Shown: one piece after another, positions 24,777 through 32,641 of the stretch
Layout: the number at the start of each line of letters is the position of its first letter
How positions within the stretch are numbered: position 1 is the stretch's first letter
Assembly (NCBI RefSeq): GCF_004000945.1
Contig: NZ_BIMF01000018.1
Span: 1 to 64,000, forward strand
Reading direction: 5' to 3'
Length of the DNA stretch: 64,000 bases
Source of the DNA: Paenibacillus lautus NBRC 15380
Lineage (GTDB): Bacteria > Bacillota > Bacilli > Paenibacillales > Paenibacillaceae
Program-made: the position numbers and the translations under genes
Notes under the pieces: model-generated
Database searches by the model: none
The model's input: only the letters and a program-made list of their open reading frames with translations
Told to the model about the DNA's origin: nothing

Positions 24777-25750
24777 CCGTTGTGTGGGTCATTTGGGCGG
24801 CGGTTGTACTGGACCTGCTGATCGGAGATCCGAGATGGCTGCCGCATCCCGTCATTGGCATGGGGAAAGCCATCCGCCGGGTTGAAGGCTGGATTCGCCA
24901 TCGGGCGACTTCCGCTCAGAGCCTGAAGCGGGCGGGCATTCTGCTGCCGGTGATCGTGGTCGGCGGCTCCTTCGTGCTGGCCTGGCTGCTGCTGTTGTTG
25001 TGTGCAGCGATTCATCCTTGGCTTGCGTGGGGGGTGGAGATCGTGCTTATTGCGACTACGATTGCCATCAAGGGGCTGCGTGAAGCAGGATTGGAGGTCT
25101 ACGGCCATCTTCGCTCCGGCCATATCGCGGAGGCCAGGCGCGCGCTCAGCATGGTTGTCGGGAGAGACACCGGCCATCTGGATGAGCCGGAGATTGTGCG
25201 GGGAACGGTGGAGACGGTTGCGGAGAATATCGTGGATGCGGTCATCGCTCCGCTGTTTTTTGCCCTGATCGGGGGAGCGCCGCTGGCGATGGCCTATCGG
25301 GCCGTAAACACGCTCGACTCCATGGTCGGTTATAAAAACGAGAAATACCAGCATATCGGCTGGGCATCCGCAAGGCTGGACGATATGGCCAATTGGATAC
25401 CGGCACGCCTGACCGCAGGACTGTTGACCATGGTAGCTGCGATGTTTTCGCTGCAATGGAAAAAAGCGATCAAGATGGTCAGAAGAGATGCGCGAAAGCA
25501 CCCCAGTCCGAACAGCGGCTTCCCGGAATCGGCCGTTGCCGGTGCTCTGGGCATTCGTCTGGGAGGCGAGAATTCCTATCAAGGTATCATCTCGTTCCGG
25601 GCTTACATGGGGGACGCTGATCGCCCGCTTGAAGCGGAGGATATCCGGGTGACCAACCGTTTGCTGCTGGGCGTATCGGTTTTGTTTACGTTACTGGGTA
25701 CCGTGGTGCTCGGACTTGTTGCCTCATCAGGAGGAAGGCTGTGGATATGA
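24773..25750 (+). CDS. cbiB: Adenosylcobinamide-phosphate synthase (CbiB)
   Basis: Membrane amide ligase that joins adenosylcobyric acid with the CobD product to give adenosylcobinamide phosphate. Length 325 residues with several membrane helices. Family blocks are LDLLIGDPRWLPHPVIGMGKAI at the N-terminus, VGRDTGHLDEPEIVRGTVETVAEN in the middle, and NSGFPESAVAGALGIRLGG near the end. The start overlaps the cbiZ stop by four bases. Its own 3' end overlaps the cobC start. The name cobD is used for this gene in some genomes; here it is the CbiB enzyme. Confidence 0.94.
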   Translation: MTVVWVIWAAVVLDLLIGDPRWLPHPVIGMGKAIRRVEGWIRHRATSAQSLKRAGILLPVIVVGGSFVLAWLLLLLCAAIHPWLAWGVEIVLIATTIAIKGLREAGLEVYGHLRSGHIAEARRALSMVVGRDTGHLDEPEIVRGTVETVAENIVDAVIAPLFFALIGGAPLAMAYRAVNTLDSMVGYKNEKYQHIGWASARLDDMANWIPARLTAGLLTMVAAMFSLQWKKAIKMVRRDARKHPSPNSGFPESAVAGALGIRLGGENSYQGIISFRAYMGDADRPLEAEDIRVTNRLLLGVSVLFTLLGTVVLGLVASSGGRLWI

Positions 25751-26457
25751 GGTTTACCCTGCATCTGGTCCGTCATGGCCGCACGCTGTGGAACGAGGAG
25801 CGCCGTTATCTCGGTCACGAGGATCAAGGGATTCTGATGGAAGGCAGACAGCAGCTCCTCCCGCTGCGGGAAAGGTTTTTTACCAGGCAGTTCGCCAGGA
25901 TCTATTGCAGTGATCTCCTTCGATGCAGGCAGACGCTGAATGTTATCCTATCGGATTCAACAATGGCTGCTATTCCTGATGATGAAGTTTTGGGCAGGTT
26001 TATACCGGGTGTCGAGTATGATCCGCGCCTGCGCGAGCTTGATTTCGGAGATTGGGAAGGGGACACCTACGAGGATTTGAAGTCGGATACCTCCTATCGG
26101 CGCTGGATTGATAACCCTGCAGAAGTTACGCCGCCGAATGGGGAGAGCTGGGAAGCGTTCCGTTCCCGGGTTCAGGCATTTTTGACCGGATTGTATTTGG
26201 ATTTAAAGGAACTGTTGCATGTGGAGGAAGATCCGGATACCCTTGTGCAGGCAGAGCCTGCTGGTTACGGCCTTGGAACACAGAGAGCGGGGCTTGATGT
26301 GCTTGTGGTCACCCATGGGGGCGTTATCCGGCAGATCGCCGCAGCCACCCTTCCGCATACGGAATTCTGGGAGACGCAGGTATCGCCGGGCGAGGAGCTC
26401 AAGCTGCAATTGACATGGGATGGAGAACGCTGGCAAGGCGTACGGGTAAGCGAATAA
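25741..26457 (+). CDS. cobC: Histidine phosphatase family protein, likely alpha-ribazole phosphatase (CobC)
   Basis: Phosphoglycerate-mutase-type phosphatase of 238 residues with the RHG motif at residues 11-13 (LVRHGRTLWNEERRYLG), a central RELDFGDWEGDTYEDL acid segment and the second catalytic histidine in VVTHGGVIRQIAA. The position inside the cobamide operon suggests removal of the 5' phosphate of alpha-ribazole phosphate or adenosylcobalamin phosphate. The specificity is inferred from context. The start is GTG 25741, overlapping cbiB; ATG 25747 is in frame and equally supported by the GGAGGAAGG site. Confidence 0.82.
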   Translation: MDMRFTLHLVRHGRTLWNEERRYLGHEDQGILMEGRQQLLPLRERFFTRQFARIYCSDLLRCRQTLNVILSDSTMAAIPDDEVLGRFIPGVEYDPRLRELDFGDWEGDTYEDLKSDTSYRRWIDNPAEVTPPNGESWEAFRSRVQAFLTGLYLDLKELLHVEEDPDTLVQAEPAGYGLGTQRAGLDVLVVTHGGVIRQIAAATLPHTEFWETQVSPGEELKLQLTWDGERWQGVRVSE

Positions 26458-26542
26458 ATGAAATCGTATGATATCGGTGCGGAATGGGCGATAACGGGAT
26501 AAATCCGTATCATAACGCATTTGAAACGACCGAAACTTTCGG

Positions 26543-26571
26543 TTGTAAGAGGAGGGTTTATCGCCTATAAT
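26543..26571 (+). promoter_or_regulatory. Candidate promoter for the riboswitch-controlled operon
   Basis: TTGTAA at 26543-26548 and TATAAT at 26566-26571 with a 17-bp spacer, about 50 bp upstream of the riboswitch aptamer. Confidence 0.6.
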
Positions 26572-26619
26572 CTTGGGCAGAGAAACCATGCTTGGCCTAT
26601 CATACATAAATTCATATTA

Positions 26620-26800
26620 TTTGCGAGGGTCCCGGACAGAAGGCGTTATTGTCTTTCTGCCGGGTTAATAGGGAAGCCGGTGCAAGTCCGGCACGGTCCC
26701 GCCACTGTGAAGCAGGGACTTCTCCATATGCCACTGAGCCATAGCGCTTGGGAAGGCGGAGAAGTCGTTACAGCCTGCAAGTCAGGAGACCTGCCCTCGG
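26620..26800 (+). promoter_or_regulatory. Cobalamin riboswitch aptamer
   Basis: Conserved core at 26672-26710 (GGGAAGCCGGTGCAAGTCC followed by CGCCACTGTGA) and the B12 box at 26779-26796 (AAGTCAGGAGACCTGCC) are in the right order and spacing for the adenosylcobalamin/cobalamin riboswitch. It precedes btuF and the salvage genes, so corrinoid binding would lower uptake and assembly. The expression platform follows at 26828-26962. Confidence 0.95.
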
Positions 26801-26827
26801 CGAATGAATGACGGTCCTTCGAGGAGA

Positions 26828-26962
26828 GGATTACGTTTGCCGGCCCCATGCAGCATGTATGGGCGGAAGTTTAAGGCGCTATCTGTGAACGGTTATCCAG
26901 ATGTCCTTATGTTAAAACGTAATCCCTGAGTCCTTGTTTACGAGGAGTCAGGGATTTTTGCT
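26828..26962 (+). terminator. Riboswitch expression platform: antiterminator strand and intrinsic terminator
   Basis: ATCCCTGAGTCC (26922-26933) pairs with GGAGTCAGGGAT (26944-26955) and is followed by TTTTGCTTCTTTT, an intrinsic terminator 107 bases before btuF. Upstream, GGATTACGTTT (26828-26838) is exactly complementary to AAACGTAATCC (26915-26925), whose end overlaps the terminator 5' arm. The two pairings exclude each other in part, as in a transcriptional attenuation switch. Confidence 0.75.
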
Positions 26963-27068
26963 TCTTTTGGAGTATGACGATTGATGTTTTTCTCCCGGTA
27001 AGGATCAGTTGAAGGAATGTAGACTTGCAGCGCCAGGTTCTCAATTATGTATAGGGGGATTTCAAGAG

Positions 27069-28073
27069 ATGAAAGCATTGAACAAAACATGGTCCGTACT
27101 TCTGGTAGCCTTACTGATGGCCCTGGCCTTGATTGGCTGTGGAGGGGAAGAAGCGGCGCCGAAGGATACAACGCCGCCTGCACAGCAGGAAGAGCAGAAT
27201 AACGAAGCGCCGGCGGATTCAGGCGAAGAGCTTAAAACGACGTATCCGCTGACCGTTAAGGATTCAACCGGGGTTGAAATGACGTTTGAGAAAGCACCGG
27301 CCAAAGTTGCATCCCTGACACCGTCCGAGACGGAAAAATTGTTCGCCTTGGGCCTGGATGAGGAAATCGTTGGCGTGTCCGATAATGACGATTATCCGGA
27401 AGCGGCCAAATCCAAGCCTAAATTGGGCGGGTTTCAAGTGAATGAAGAGGCTATTATTGCAGCCGATGCCGATGTGGTATTTGCGGCTTCGATGAATGCC
27501 CAGAATGCCGAGAAATTGCGTGAGCTTGGCGTTACCCTGTTCGTCAATGATCCGAAAACCATTGATGCCGTGATGGAGAACATCGAACTGATCGGGCAAA
27601 TTACCGACCGTCAAGCGGAGGCGAAAGCGGTCGTGGATCAGATGAAGCAGGAATTGGCTACCGTTACGGAAGCCGTGAAAGCCGTGAAGGATGAAGACAA
27701 GAAGAAAGTGTACGTAGAATTCTCTCCGGGATGGACTGTCGGCAAGGGCGAGTTTATGGATGAGATCATCACCTTAGCTGGCGGCGTCAACGCAGCCGGC
27801 GATGCGGAAGGCTGGTTCGAAATCAGCGAGGAAAATATTATCGCTGCGAACCCCGATGTCATTTTGTACACGGACGATGTGGTAGATGAAGCAACCAAGA
27901 AAACATTGGATCAGCTGATTAAGGAGCGCGGCGGCTGGGATCAGATCGATGCCATCAAGAATGATCAGGTCATTTCCGTGGATGCGAACCTGCTGAGCCG
28001 TCCGGGTCCCCGTGTGACGCAAGGGTTGATTGAAGTGGCGAAGGCCGTTTATCCGGAACTGATGAATCCATGA
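27069..28073 (+). CDS. btuF: Corrinoid-binding lipoprotein (BtuF family)
   Basis: Extracytoplasmic receptor of the corrinoid ABC importer, 334 residues. The lipobox LIGC places the lipidated cysteine at residue 24, followed by an acidic, Gln/Glu-rich linker to about residue 60. The mature fold is the helical-backbone class III binding protein, with VASLTPSETEKLFALGLDEEIVGVSD and DVVFAASMNAQNAEKLRELG at the start and YTDDVVDEATKKTLDQL at the end. Iron-siderophore receptors are similar; the cobalamin riboswitch and the co-transcribed cob genes support corrinoid. ATG 27069 follows GGGGGA. Its stop overlaps the btuC start. Confidence 0.9.
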   Translation: MKALNKTWSVLLVALLMALALIGCGGEEAAPKDTTPPAQQEEQNNEAPADSGEELKTTYPLTVKDSTGVEMTFEKAPAKVASLTPSETEKLFALGLDEEIVGVSDNDDYPEAAKSKPKLGGFQVNEEAIIAADADVVFAASMNAQNAEKLRELGVTLFVNDPKTIDAVMENIELIGQITDRQAEAKAVVDQMKQELATVTEAVKAVKDEDKKKVYVEFSPGWTVGKGEFMDEIITLAGGVNAAGDAEGWFEISEENIIAANPDVILYTDDVVDEATKKTLDQLIKERGGWDQIDAIKNDQVISVDANLLSRPGPRVTQGLIEVAKAVYPELMNP

Positions 28074-29116
28074 GTAAAAAACTTGCAGGATTCGGTGCGG
28101 CCGGCATACTCCTATTACTGTTAACCTTGGTTGTCAGTCTCGGAATCGGCTCCGTGCACCTGCCTGTGAGAGAGATTGGGGCGATGCTGCTGCACCGGCT
28201 GCCGGGAATCGGCGATTCCATCGTTCCGGGCTGGGAAGCTTCATCCGAGCAAATCTTAATGAAGGTGAGATTGCCGCGCATATTGCTGGGGATGCTCGTA
28301 GGAGCCTCCCTGGCCGTCGCCGGAGCCGCCTTTCAAGGGGTATTGCGAAATCCGCTGGCGGATCCGTTTACGCTCGGTGTATCCTCGGGTGCTGCGCTTG
28401 GCGCAGCATCCCTGATTTTTTTCGGGATGGAATACTCCTTTGCCGGAGGTTACACGCTGCCGCTGGTAGCGTTTATGACCGGAGCAGGCACCCTATGGGC
28501 CGTTCTGCTGTTGGCAAGGGATCAAGGAAAACTGCCGATCCACGGGCTCATTCTGTCCGGTGTGGTGATGCAGTCGTTTCTGGGCGCCGTCGTTTCCTTT
28601 TTGACGGTCATGTCCAAAGATACGGTAAACCAGATCCTGTACTGGACGATGGGGAGCCTGAGCATGCGTGGATGGTCGTATACGGCCATCCTTTTCCTGT
28701 ATTTTATCGCAGGTTTTATATACTTATGGAGCAGGTCGCGGGCGCTTAATATTTTGTCGCTGGGGGAACGGCAGGCCGCCCATATGGGCTTGAATGTGGA
28801 TCGGCTGAAGACCACCGTGCTCATCGTGGCTACCCTGCTTGCCGCCGCAGCCGTGTCGGTCTCCGGCGTGATTGGATTCGTGGGACTTGTGGTACCGCAT
28901 ATGATCCGGCTGATCACCGGCTCCGATTATCGCGTCATTGTTCCACTGTCGGCTCTGGGCGGCGCGATATTCATGGTCTGGTGCGATACGGCGGCACGGT
29001 CCGTGCTAGCACCAACGGAAATACCGCTCGGTGTGGTTACGGCATTCATAGGCGCTCCATTCTTTGCGTATTTGCTATACCGGAACAAAAAACGGCGCAG
29101 GGAGGGTTTATCATGA
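28070..29116 (+). CDS. btuC: Corrinoid ABC transporter permease (BtuC/FecCD family)
   Basis: Membrane subunit of 348 residues with about ten helices. FecCD-family blocks are RLPRILLGMLVGASLAVAGAAFQGVLRNPLADPFTLGVSSGAALGA in the N-terminal half and VSGVIGFVGLVVPHMIRLITG, the ATPase-contacting loop, in the C-terminal half. The start ATG overlaps the btuF stop (ATGA). With BtuF and BtuD it forms the corrinoid importer; the riboswitch upstream of btuF controls it. Confidence 0.92.
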   Translation: MSKKLAGFGAAGILLLLLTLVVSLGIGSVHLPVREIGAMLLHRLPGIGDSIVPGWEASSEQILMKVRLPRILLGMLVGASLAVAGAAFQGVLRNPLADPFTLGVSSGAALGAASLIFFGMEYSFAGGYTLPLVAFMTGAGTLWAVLLLARDQGKLPIHGLILSGVVMQSFLGAVVSFLTVMSKDTVNQILYWTMGSLSMRGWSYTAILFLYFIAGFIYLWSRSRALNILSLGERQAAHMGLNVDRLKTTVLIVATLLAAAAVSVSGVIGFVGLVVPHMIRLITGSDYRVIVPLSALGGAIFMVWCDTAARSVLAPTEIPLGVVTAFIGAPFFAYLLYRNKKRRREGLS

Positions 29117-29898
29117 TTACAGCTCAAGGACTTGGCAAAGCCTATGGCAAGGTGCCGATTCTTGAAGGCGTGGACCTTCATATTGCCGAAGGGGAATGGT
29201 GGGGAATTATCGGTCCGAACGGAAGCGGTAAGTCTACCCTCATGCAGGTGTTATCCGGTGTGGAGAGTCCTACGAAAGGAAGCGTGACGCTTCGGGGGAA
29301 GGCGCTTGGACACTATAATCGAAAGGCACTGGCCCGGATCGTGGCGGTGCTTCAGCAGGAAGGGCTTGATCCTACCGATTTTACCGTCCGGGAAGTGCTG
29401 GAGATGGGAAGATTCCCATTCCTGAACTGGCTTGGCCGTGAAGATAAGGATGCAGCACCGCTCATTGAGGCCATTATCCGAAAGCTGGATCTGCATGGTC
29501 TGGAGGAACGGCGGCTTACCGAGTTAAGCGGCGGTCAACGCCAGCGTGTAGCACTTGGCAAGGTAATGGTCCAGGAGCCTTCGCTGCTGATGCTGGATGA
29601 ACCGACGACCTATCTGGATATCCGCTATCAGCTACAATTCATGGATATGGTGGCGGAGTGGCGGAACTCGTCCGGAATTACGGTGATCAGCGTACTGCAT
29701 GATCTGAATCTGGCGGCTCAATTTTGCGATAAACTGCTGGTGCTTGATCAGGGAAAGATCGCGGGGGTTGGCAAGCCGGAGGAAGTTTTGACAGCGGCGT
29801 ATATACGCCAAATCTTCCGAGTGGAGCCCTCGATTGTCGCCCATCCCGAGAATGGTGCTCCGCAGGTGCTGTTAACGGCGAATAGCACGTGGTCCTGA
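29113..29898 (+). CDS. btuD: Corrinoid ABC transporter ATP-binding protein (BtuD family)
   Basis: ATPase of 261 residues. Walker A GPNGSGKST at 34-42, signature LSGGQRQR at 138-145, Walker B LLMLDEPTTYLD, and the H-loop SVLHDLNLAAQFC. It belongs to the FepC/BtuD branch that pairs with FecCD permeases. The start ATG overlaps the btuC stop (ATGA); GGAGGG lies upstream. A much longer in-frame extension back into btuC is not supported. Confidence 0.92.
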   Translation: MITAQGLGKAYGKVPILEGVDLHIAEGEWWGIIGPNGSGKSTLMQVLSGVESPTKGSVTLRGKALGHYNRKALARIVAVLQQEGLDPTDFTVREVLEMGRFPFLNWLGREDKDAAPLIEAIIRKLDLHGLEERRLTELSGGQRQRVALGKVMVQEPSLLMLDEPTTYLDIRYQLQFMDMVAEWRNSSGITVISVLHDLNLAAQFCDKLLVLDQGKIAGVGKPEEVLTAAYIRQIFRVEPSIVAHPENGAPQVLLTANSTWS

Positions 29899-29964
29899 CC
29901 GATGTTGCCGCATGTTCCGCTGGGGATGTAAGATTTAGGAACAAGATATGAGGAGGTCGTTTCA

Positions 29965-31035
29965 TTGACGGATACAATCGTGAATCGTTTAAATCGTTTC
30001 ATGGCTAACATTAAACCGCTGAGTGTGGAGGTGCAGAACGAAACAGCCGCTTATTTGGATACGCTGACGAAGCCTCCGGGCAGTCTGGGCAAGCTGGAGT
30101 CGCTAGCGATCCAATTAGCGGGGATCACAAGGAATATGAAGCCGTCGTTCACCCAAAAATCCGTCGTTGTCATGGCTGGTGATCATGGAGTCTGTGAAGA
30201 AGGAGTCAGCGCATTTCCGGCTGAGGTAACGCCCCAGATGGTCATGAACTTCCTGAATGGAGGGGCGGCTGTGAATGTGCTGGCCCGTCAGGCGGGGGCA
30301 GACGTGCATTGTGTGGACATCGGTGTTGCGATCGAGCTGAACCATGAGAAGCTGATGTCGCGGAATGTTGGCAGAGGAACCGCCAATATGGCCAAAGGGC
30401 CCGCGATGACAAAGGAAGCGGCGCTGCAGTCCATTGTAACCGGTGCTGAGGTAGCAGCCGAGTTGGTATCGCAAGGAACGCAAATGTTCGTGACCGGGGA
30501 GATGGGCATTGGGAACACGACACCGAGTGCGGCGATCTTCTCCGTTCTGTCCGGCAAACAGCCGTCTGAAGTCGTGGGAAGGGGAACCGGCGTAACCGAT
30601 GAACGGCTGCTACATAAGATTCGAGTTGTGGAACAGGCTATACAAGTTAATAGACCTCATGCCGATGATCCCCTCGACGTGCTCGCCAAGGTTGGAGGTT
30701 ATGAAATCGGCGGGTTGGCTGGTCTGATTCTGGGTGCGGCTGCCCATGGTTGTCCCGTTATCATTGACGGCTTCATATCCAGTGCGGCGGCGCTGGTTGC
30801 CAAATGCATCTGTCCGGATGCCCTCTCCTATATGATTGCCTCTCATGTTTCGCATGAACAGGCGCATGTTCTTCTGTTGAAAGAGCTGGGGCTGCATCCG
30901 ATGCTGCAAATGGACATGCGTCTTGGCGAGGGTACAGGCGGAGTACTGTGCCTGCATCTGGTCGAGGGGGCGTGCCGGATCATGAATGAGATGGCGACGT
31001 TTGAGAGTGCCGGAATCAGCGGAGGGGCCGTATGA
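29965..31035 (+). CDS. cobT: Nicotinate-nucleotide--dimethylbenzimidazole phosphoribosyltransferase (CobT)
   Basis: Activates the lower-ligand base to its alpha-ribotide using nicotinate mononucleotide. The 356-residue length fits. Family blocks are LDTLTKPPGSLGKLESLAIQLAGI near the start, VVMAGDHGVCEEGVSAFPAEVT, GEMGIGNTTPSAAIFSVLSG and, at the end, DMRLGEGTGGVL with the catalytic glutamate near residue 322. It starts with TTG at 29965 after AGGAGGT. The 66-bp gap to btuD shows no terminator, so it belongs to the riboswitch operon. Its last codons overlap the cobU start. Confidence 0.95.
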   Translation: MTDTIVNRLNRFMANIKPLSVEVQNETAAYLDTLTKPPGSLGKLESLAIQLAGITRNMKPSFTQKSVVVMAGDHGVCEEGVSAFPAEVTPQMVMNFLNGGAAVNVLARQAGADVHCVDIGVAIELNHEKLMSRNVGRGTANMAKGPAMTKEAALQSIVTGAEVAAELVSQGTQMFVTGEMGIGNTTPSAAIFSVLSGKQPSEVVGRGTGVTDERLLHKIRVVEQAIQVNRPHADDPLDVLAKVGGYEIGGLAGLILGAAAHGCPVIIDGFISSAAALVAKCICPDALSYMIASHVSHEQAHVLLLKELGLHPMLQMDMRLGEGTGGVLCLHLVEGACRIMNEMATFESAGISGGAV

Positions 31036-31610
31036 GCCATCGTGGAAGCGTGTTGGTAACGGGTGGGGCCAGAAGCGGGAAGAGCTCATTCGCGGAGAAG
31101 CTGTGCATGAAGCGCTCGGAGTCCGGAATGTACGTGGCGACTGCGCAAGCCTATGACGATGAGATGAGGGAACGGATCCGAATTCATCAAGACCGTCGGC
31201 ATGATTCCGCCTACGGTTGGGAGACGGTCGAGGAGCCTGTCGCCCTGCCGGAACTGCTGGATACGCTGGGCCAATCGCAACCTGATGCCCCTGCGGTGGT
31301 AGTGGACTGCCTGACGCTGTGGCTTACGAACGTGCTGCTGCAAGCCGAGCCTGAAGGAAGTGCCGCAATGGAAGAAAGGCTGGGACTTCAAATCGGCAGA
31401 TTGGCAAGAGCGGTGCAGGGTTATCCGGGAATGGTCATTCTGGTAACAAATGAAGTGGGGTCGGGGATTGTTCCGGAATACCCGCTAGGCCGAATATATC
31501 GCGACTGGGCAGGGATTATGAATCAGAGGCTGGCTCAGGTATGTGATGAAGTGTTTTTGGTAACTGCGGGAATTCCGATGGAAATCAAGAGCAGGGAGTA
31601 TCGCATATGA
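31032..31610 (+). CDS. cobU: Adenosylcobinamide kinase / adenosylcobinamide-phosphate guanylyltransferase (CobU)
   Basis: Phosphorylates adenosylcobinamide and then transfers GMP to give adenosylcobinamide-GDP. The P-loop GGARSGKSS is at residues 11-19 and His52 in RIRIHQDRRH is the likely guanylylated histidine. VVVDCLTLWLTNVL and LVTNEVGSGIVPEYPLGRIYRDW are the other conserved blocks. Length 192 is near the usual 180. ATG 31032 overlaps the cobT stop, and the stop overlaps cobS: tight coupling. Confidence 0.95.
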   Translation: MSHRGSVLVTGGARSGKSSFAEKLCMKRSESGMYVATAQAYDDEMRERIRIHQDRRHDSAYGWETVEEPVALPELLDTLGQSQPDAPAVVVDCLTLWLTNVLLQAEPEGSAAMEERLGLQIGRLARAVQGYPGMVILVTNEVGSGIVPEYPLGRIYRDWAGIMNQRLAQVCDEVFLVTAGIPMEIKSREYRI

Positions 31611-32428
31611 GCAAGATGATCGAAGCGGCTGCGGCCGCTTTTCAATTTCTATCGAGGCTGCCGGTGCGGAGGGAAATTCCTTTTACGCCGGAAGTGCAAC
31701 AACGGAGCGTCATTTTTTATCCATTGGTGGGGGCGGTTATTGGTATTATCGTTGCCGGAATGGGACTGGGCGTAAGCTTTATGCTGCCTTCCTTTCCTGC
31801 TGCCGTCATCCTGCTGGTTGTATGGGTAGCGCTGACCGGAGGGCTTCATCTCGATGGCTGGATGGACAGCGCAGATGCGCTGCTCAGCCATCGGTCGCGC
31901 GAACGGATGCTTGAAATCATGAAGGATAGCCGTGTAGGTGCGATGGGCGTCATGGCGTGTATGCTGCTGCTCCTTCTGAAAGCTTCCTTGATCATGTCTA
32001 TGTGGGATTTGTCAGCCGGGGCATGGAAACAAGAGGCATGGCTGCTGGTGCTCGCTCCGGTTTGGAGTCGCTGGTTTATGGTCCATGCGATGTATCGCTG
32101 GCCGATGGCACGGGGAAGCGAGGGTCTTGCCGCTCTATTTCATGGATTGACCGCCGGCAGGAGATCGCTGGCGGGCGTAATGGCTGCTCTGATAACGCTA
32201 GTTATTGTAGGTTTCCTATGGATCACGGCAGGCGAGACTAATCTGGGGATGATTGAAATCGGAGGAATCCTTGTGATCCCATTCATAGCCTGGGCAGTTG
32301 GAAGTTTAACGGCTGAACGGATGAGCCGAAGACTTGGAGGACTGACGGGGGATACGTATGGAGCGCTCAATGAACTGATTGAGACGGTTGTGTTAATATT
32401 TGTGGTTCTCCTTTTGAAGTTTACATGA
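31607..32428 (+). CDS. cobS: Adenosylcobinamide-GDP ribazoletransferase (cobalamin synthase, CobS)
   Basis: Polytopic membrane enzyme that joins adenosylcobinamide-GDP to alpha-ribazole (phosphate), the last assembly step. Length 273. Family blocks are FQFLSRLPVRREIPFTPE at the N-terminus, GGLHLDGWMDSADALLSHRSRERMLEIMKDSRVGAMG in the middle (Asp/His-rich Mg site), and LGGLTGDTYGALNELIE near the end. ATG overlaps cobU. It closes the riboswitch operon; no clear intrinsic terminator follows in the 200-bp gap to the next gene. Confidence 0.94.
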   Translation: MSKMIEAAAAAFQFLSRLPVRREIPFTPEVQQRSVIFYPLVGAVIGIIVAGMGLGVSFMLPSFPAAVILLVVWVALTGGLHLDGWMDSADALLSHRSRERMLEIMKDSRVGAMGVMACMLLLLLKASLIMSMWDLSAGAWKQEAWLLVLAPVWSRWFMVHAMYRWPMARGSEGLAALFHGLTAGRRSLAGVMAALITLVIVGFLWITAGETNLGMIEIGGILVIPFIAWAVGSLTAERMSRRLGGLTGDTYGALNELIETVVLIFVVLLLKFT

Positions 32429-32506
32429 TATGATAGTAGAGTGATATCAGTGGTAATCCGATCAACATAGTCGACATAATCCGCATCGATGGGAATATAA
32501 CGATTT

Positions 32507-32536
32507 TTGACAGGAATTTTCTCAATCGGGTAATGA
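32507..32536 (+). promoter_or_regulatory. Candidate promoter of the cystine symporter gene
   Basis: TTGACA at 32507-32512 and TAATGA at 32531-32536 with an 18-bp spacer, about 105 bp before the start codon. The -10 is weak. Confidence 0.4.
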
Positions 32537-32641
32537 TATGTTTAGAGTGGGCTGTAATGGATATGAATACATACTAGCGCACTTATGACATGAGGATGGA
32601 GCACATTTATCCTTATTTAAAGAATGGGAGGAATCATTAGG

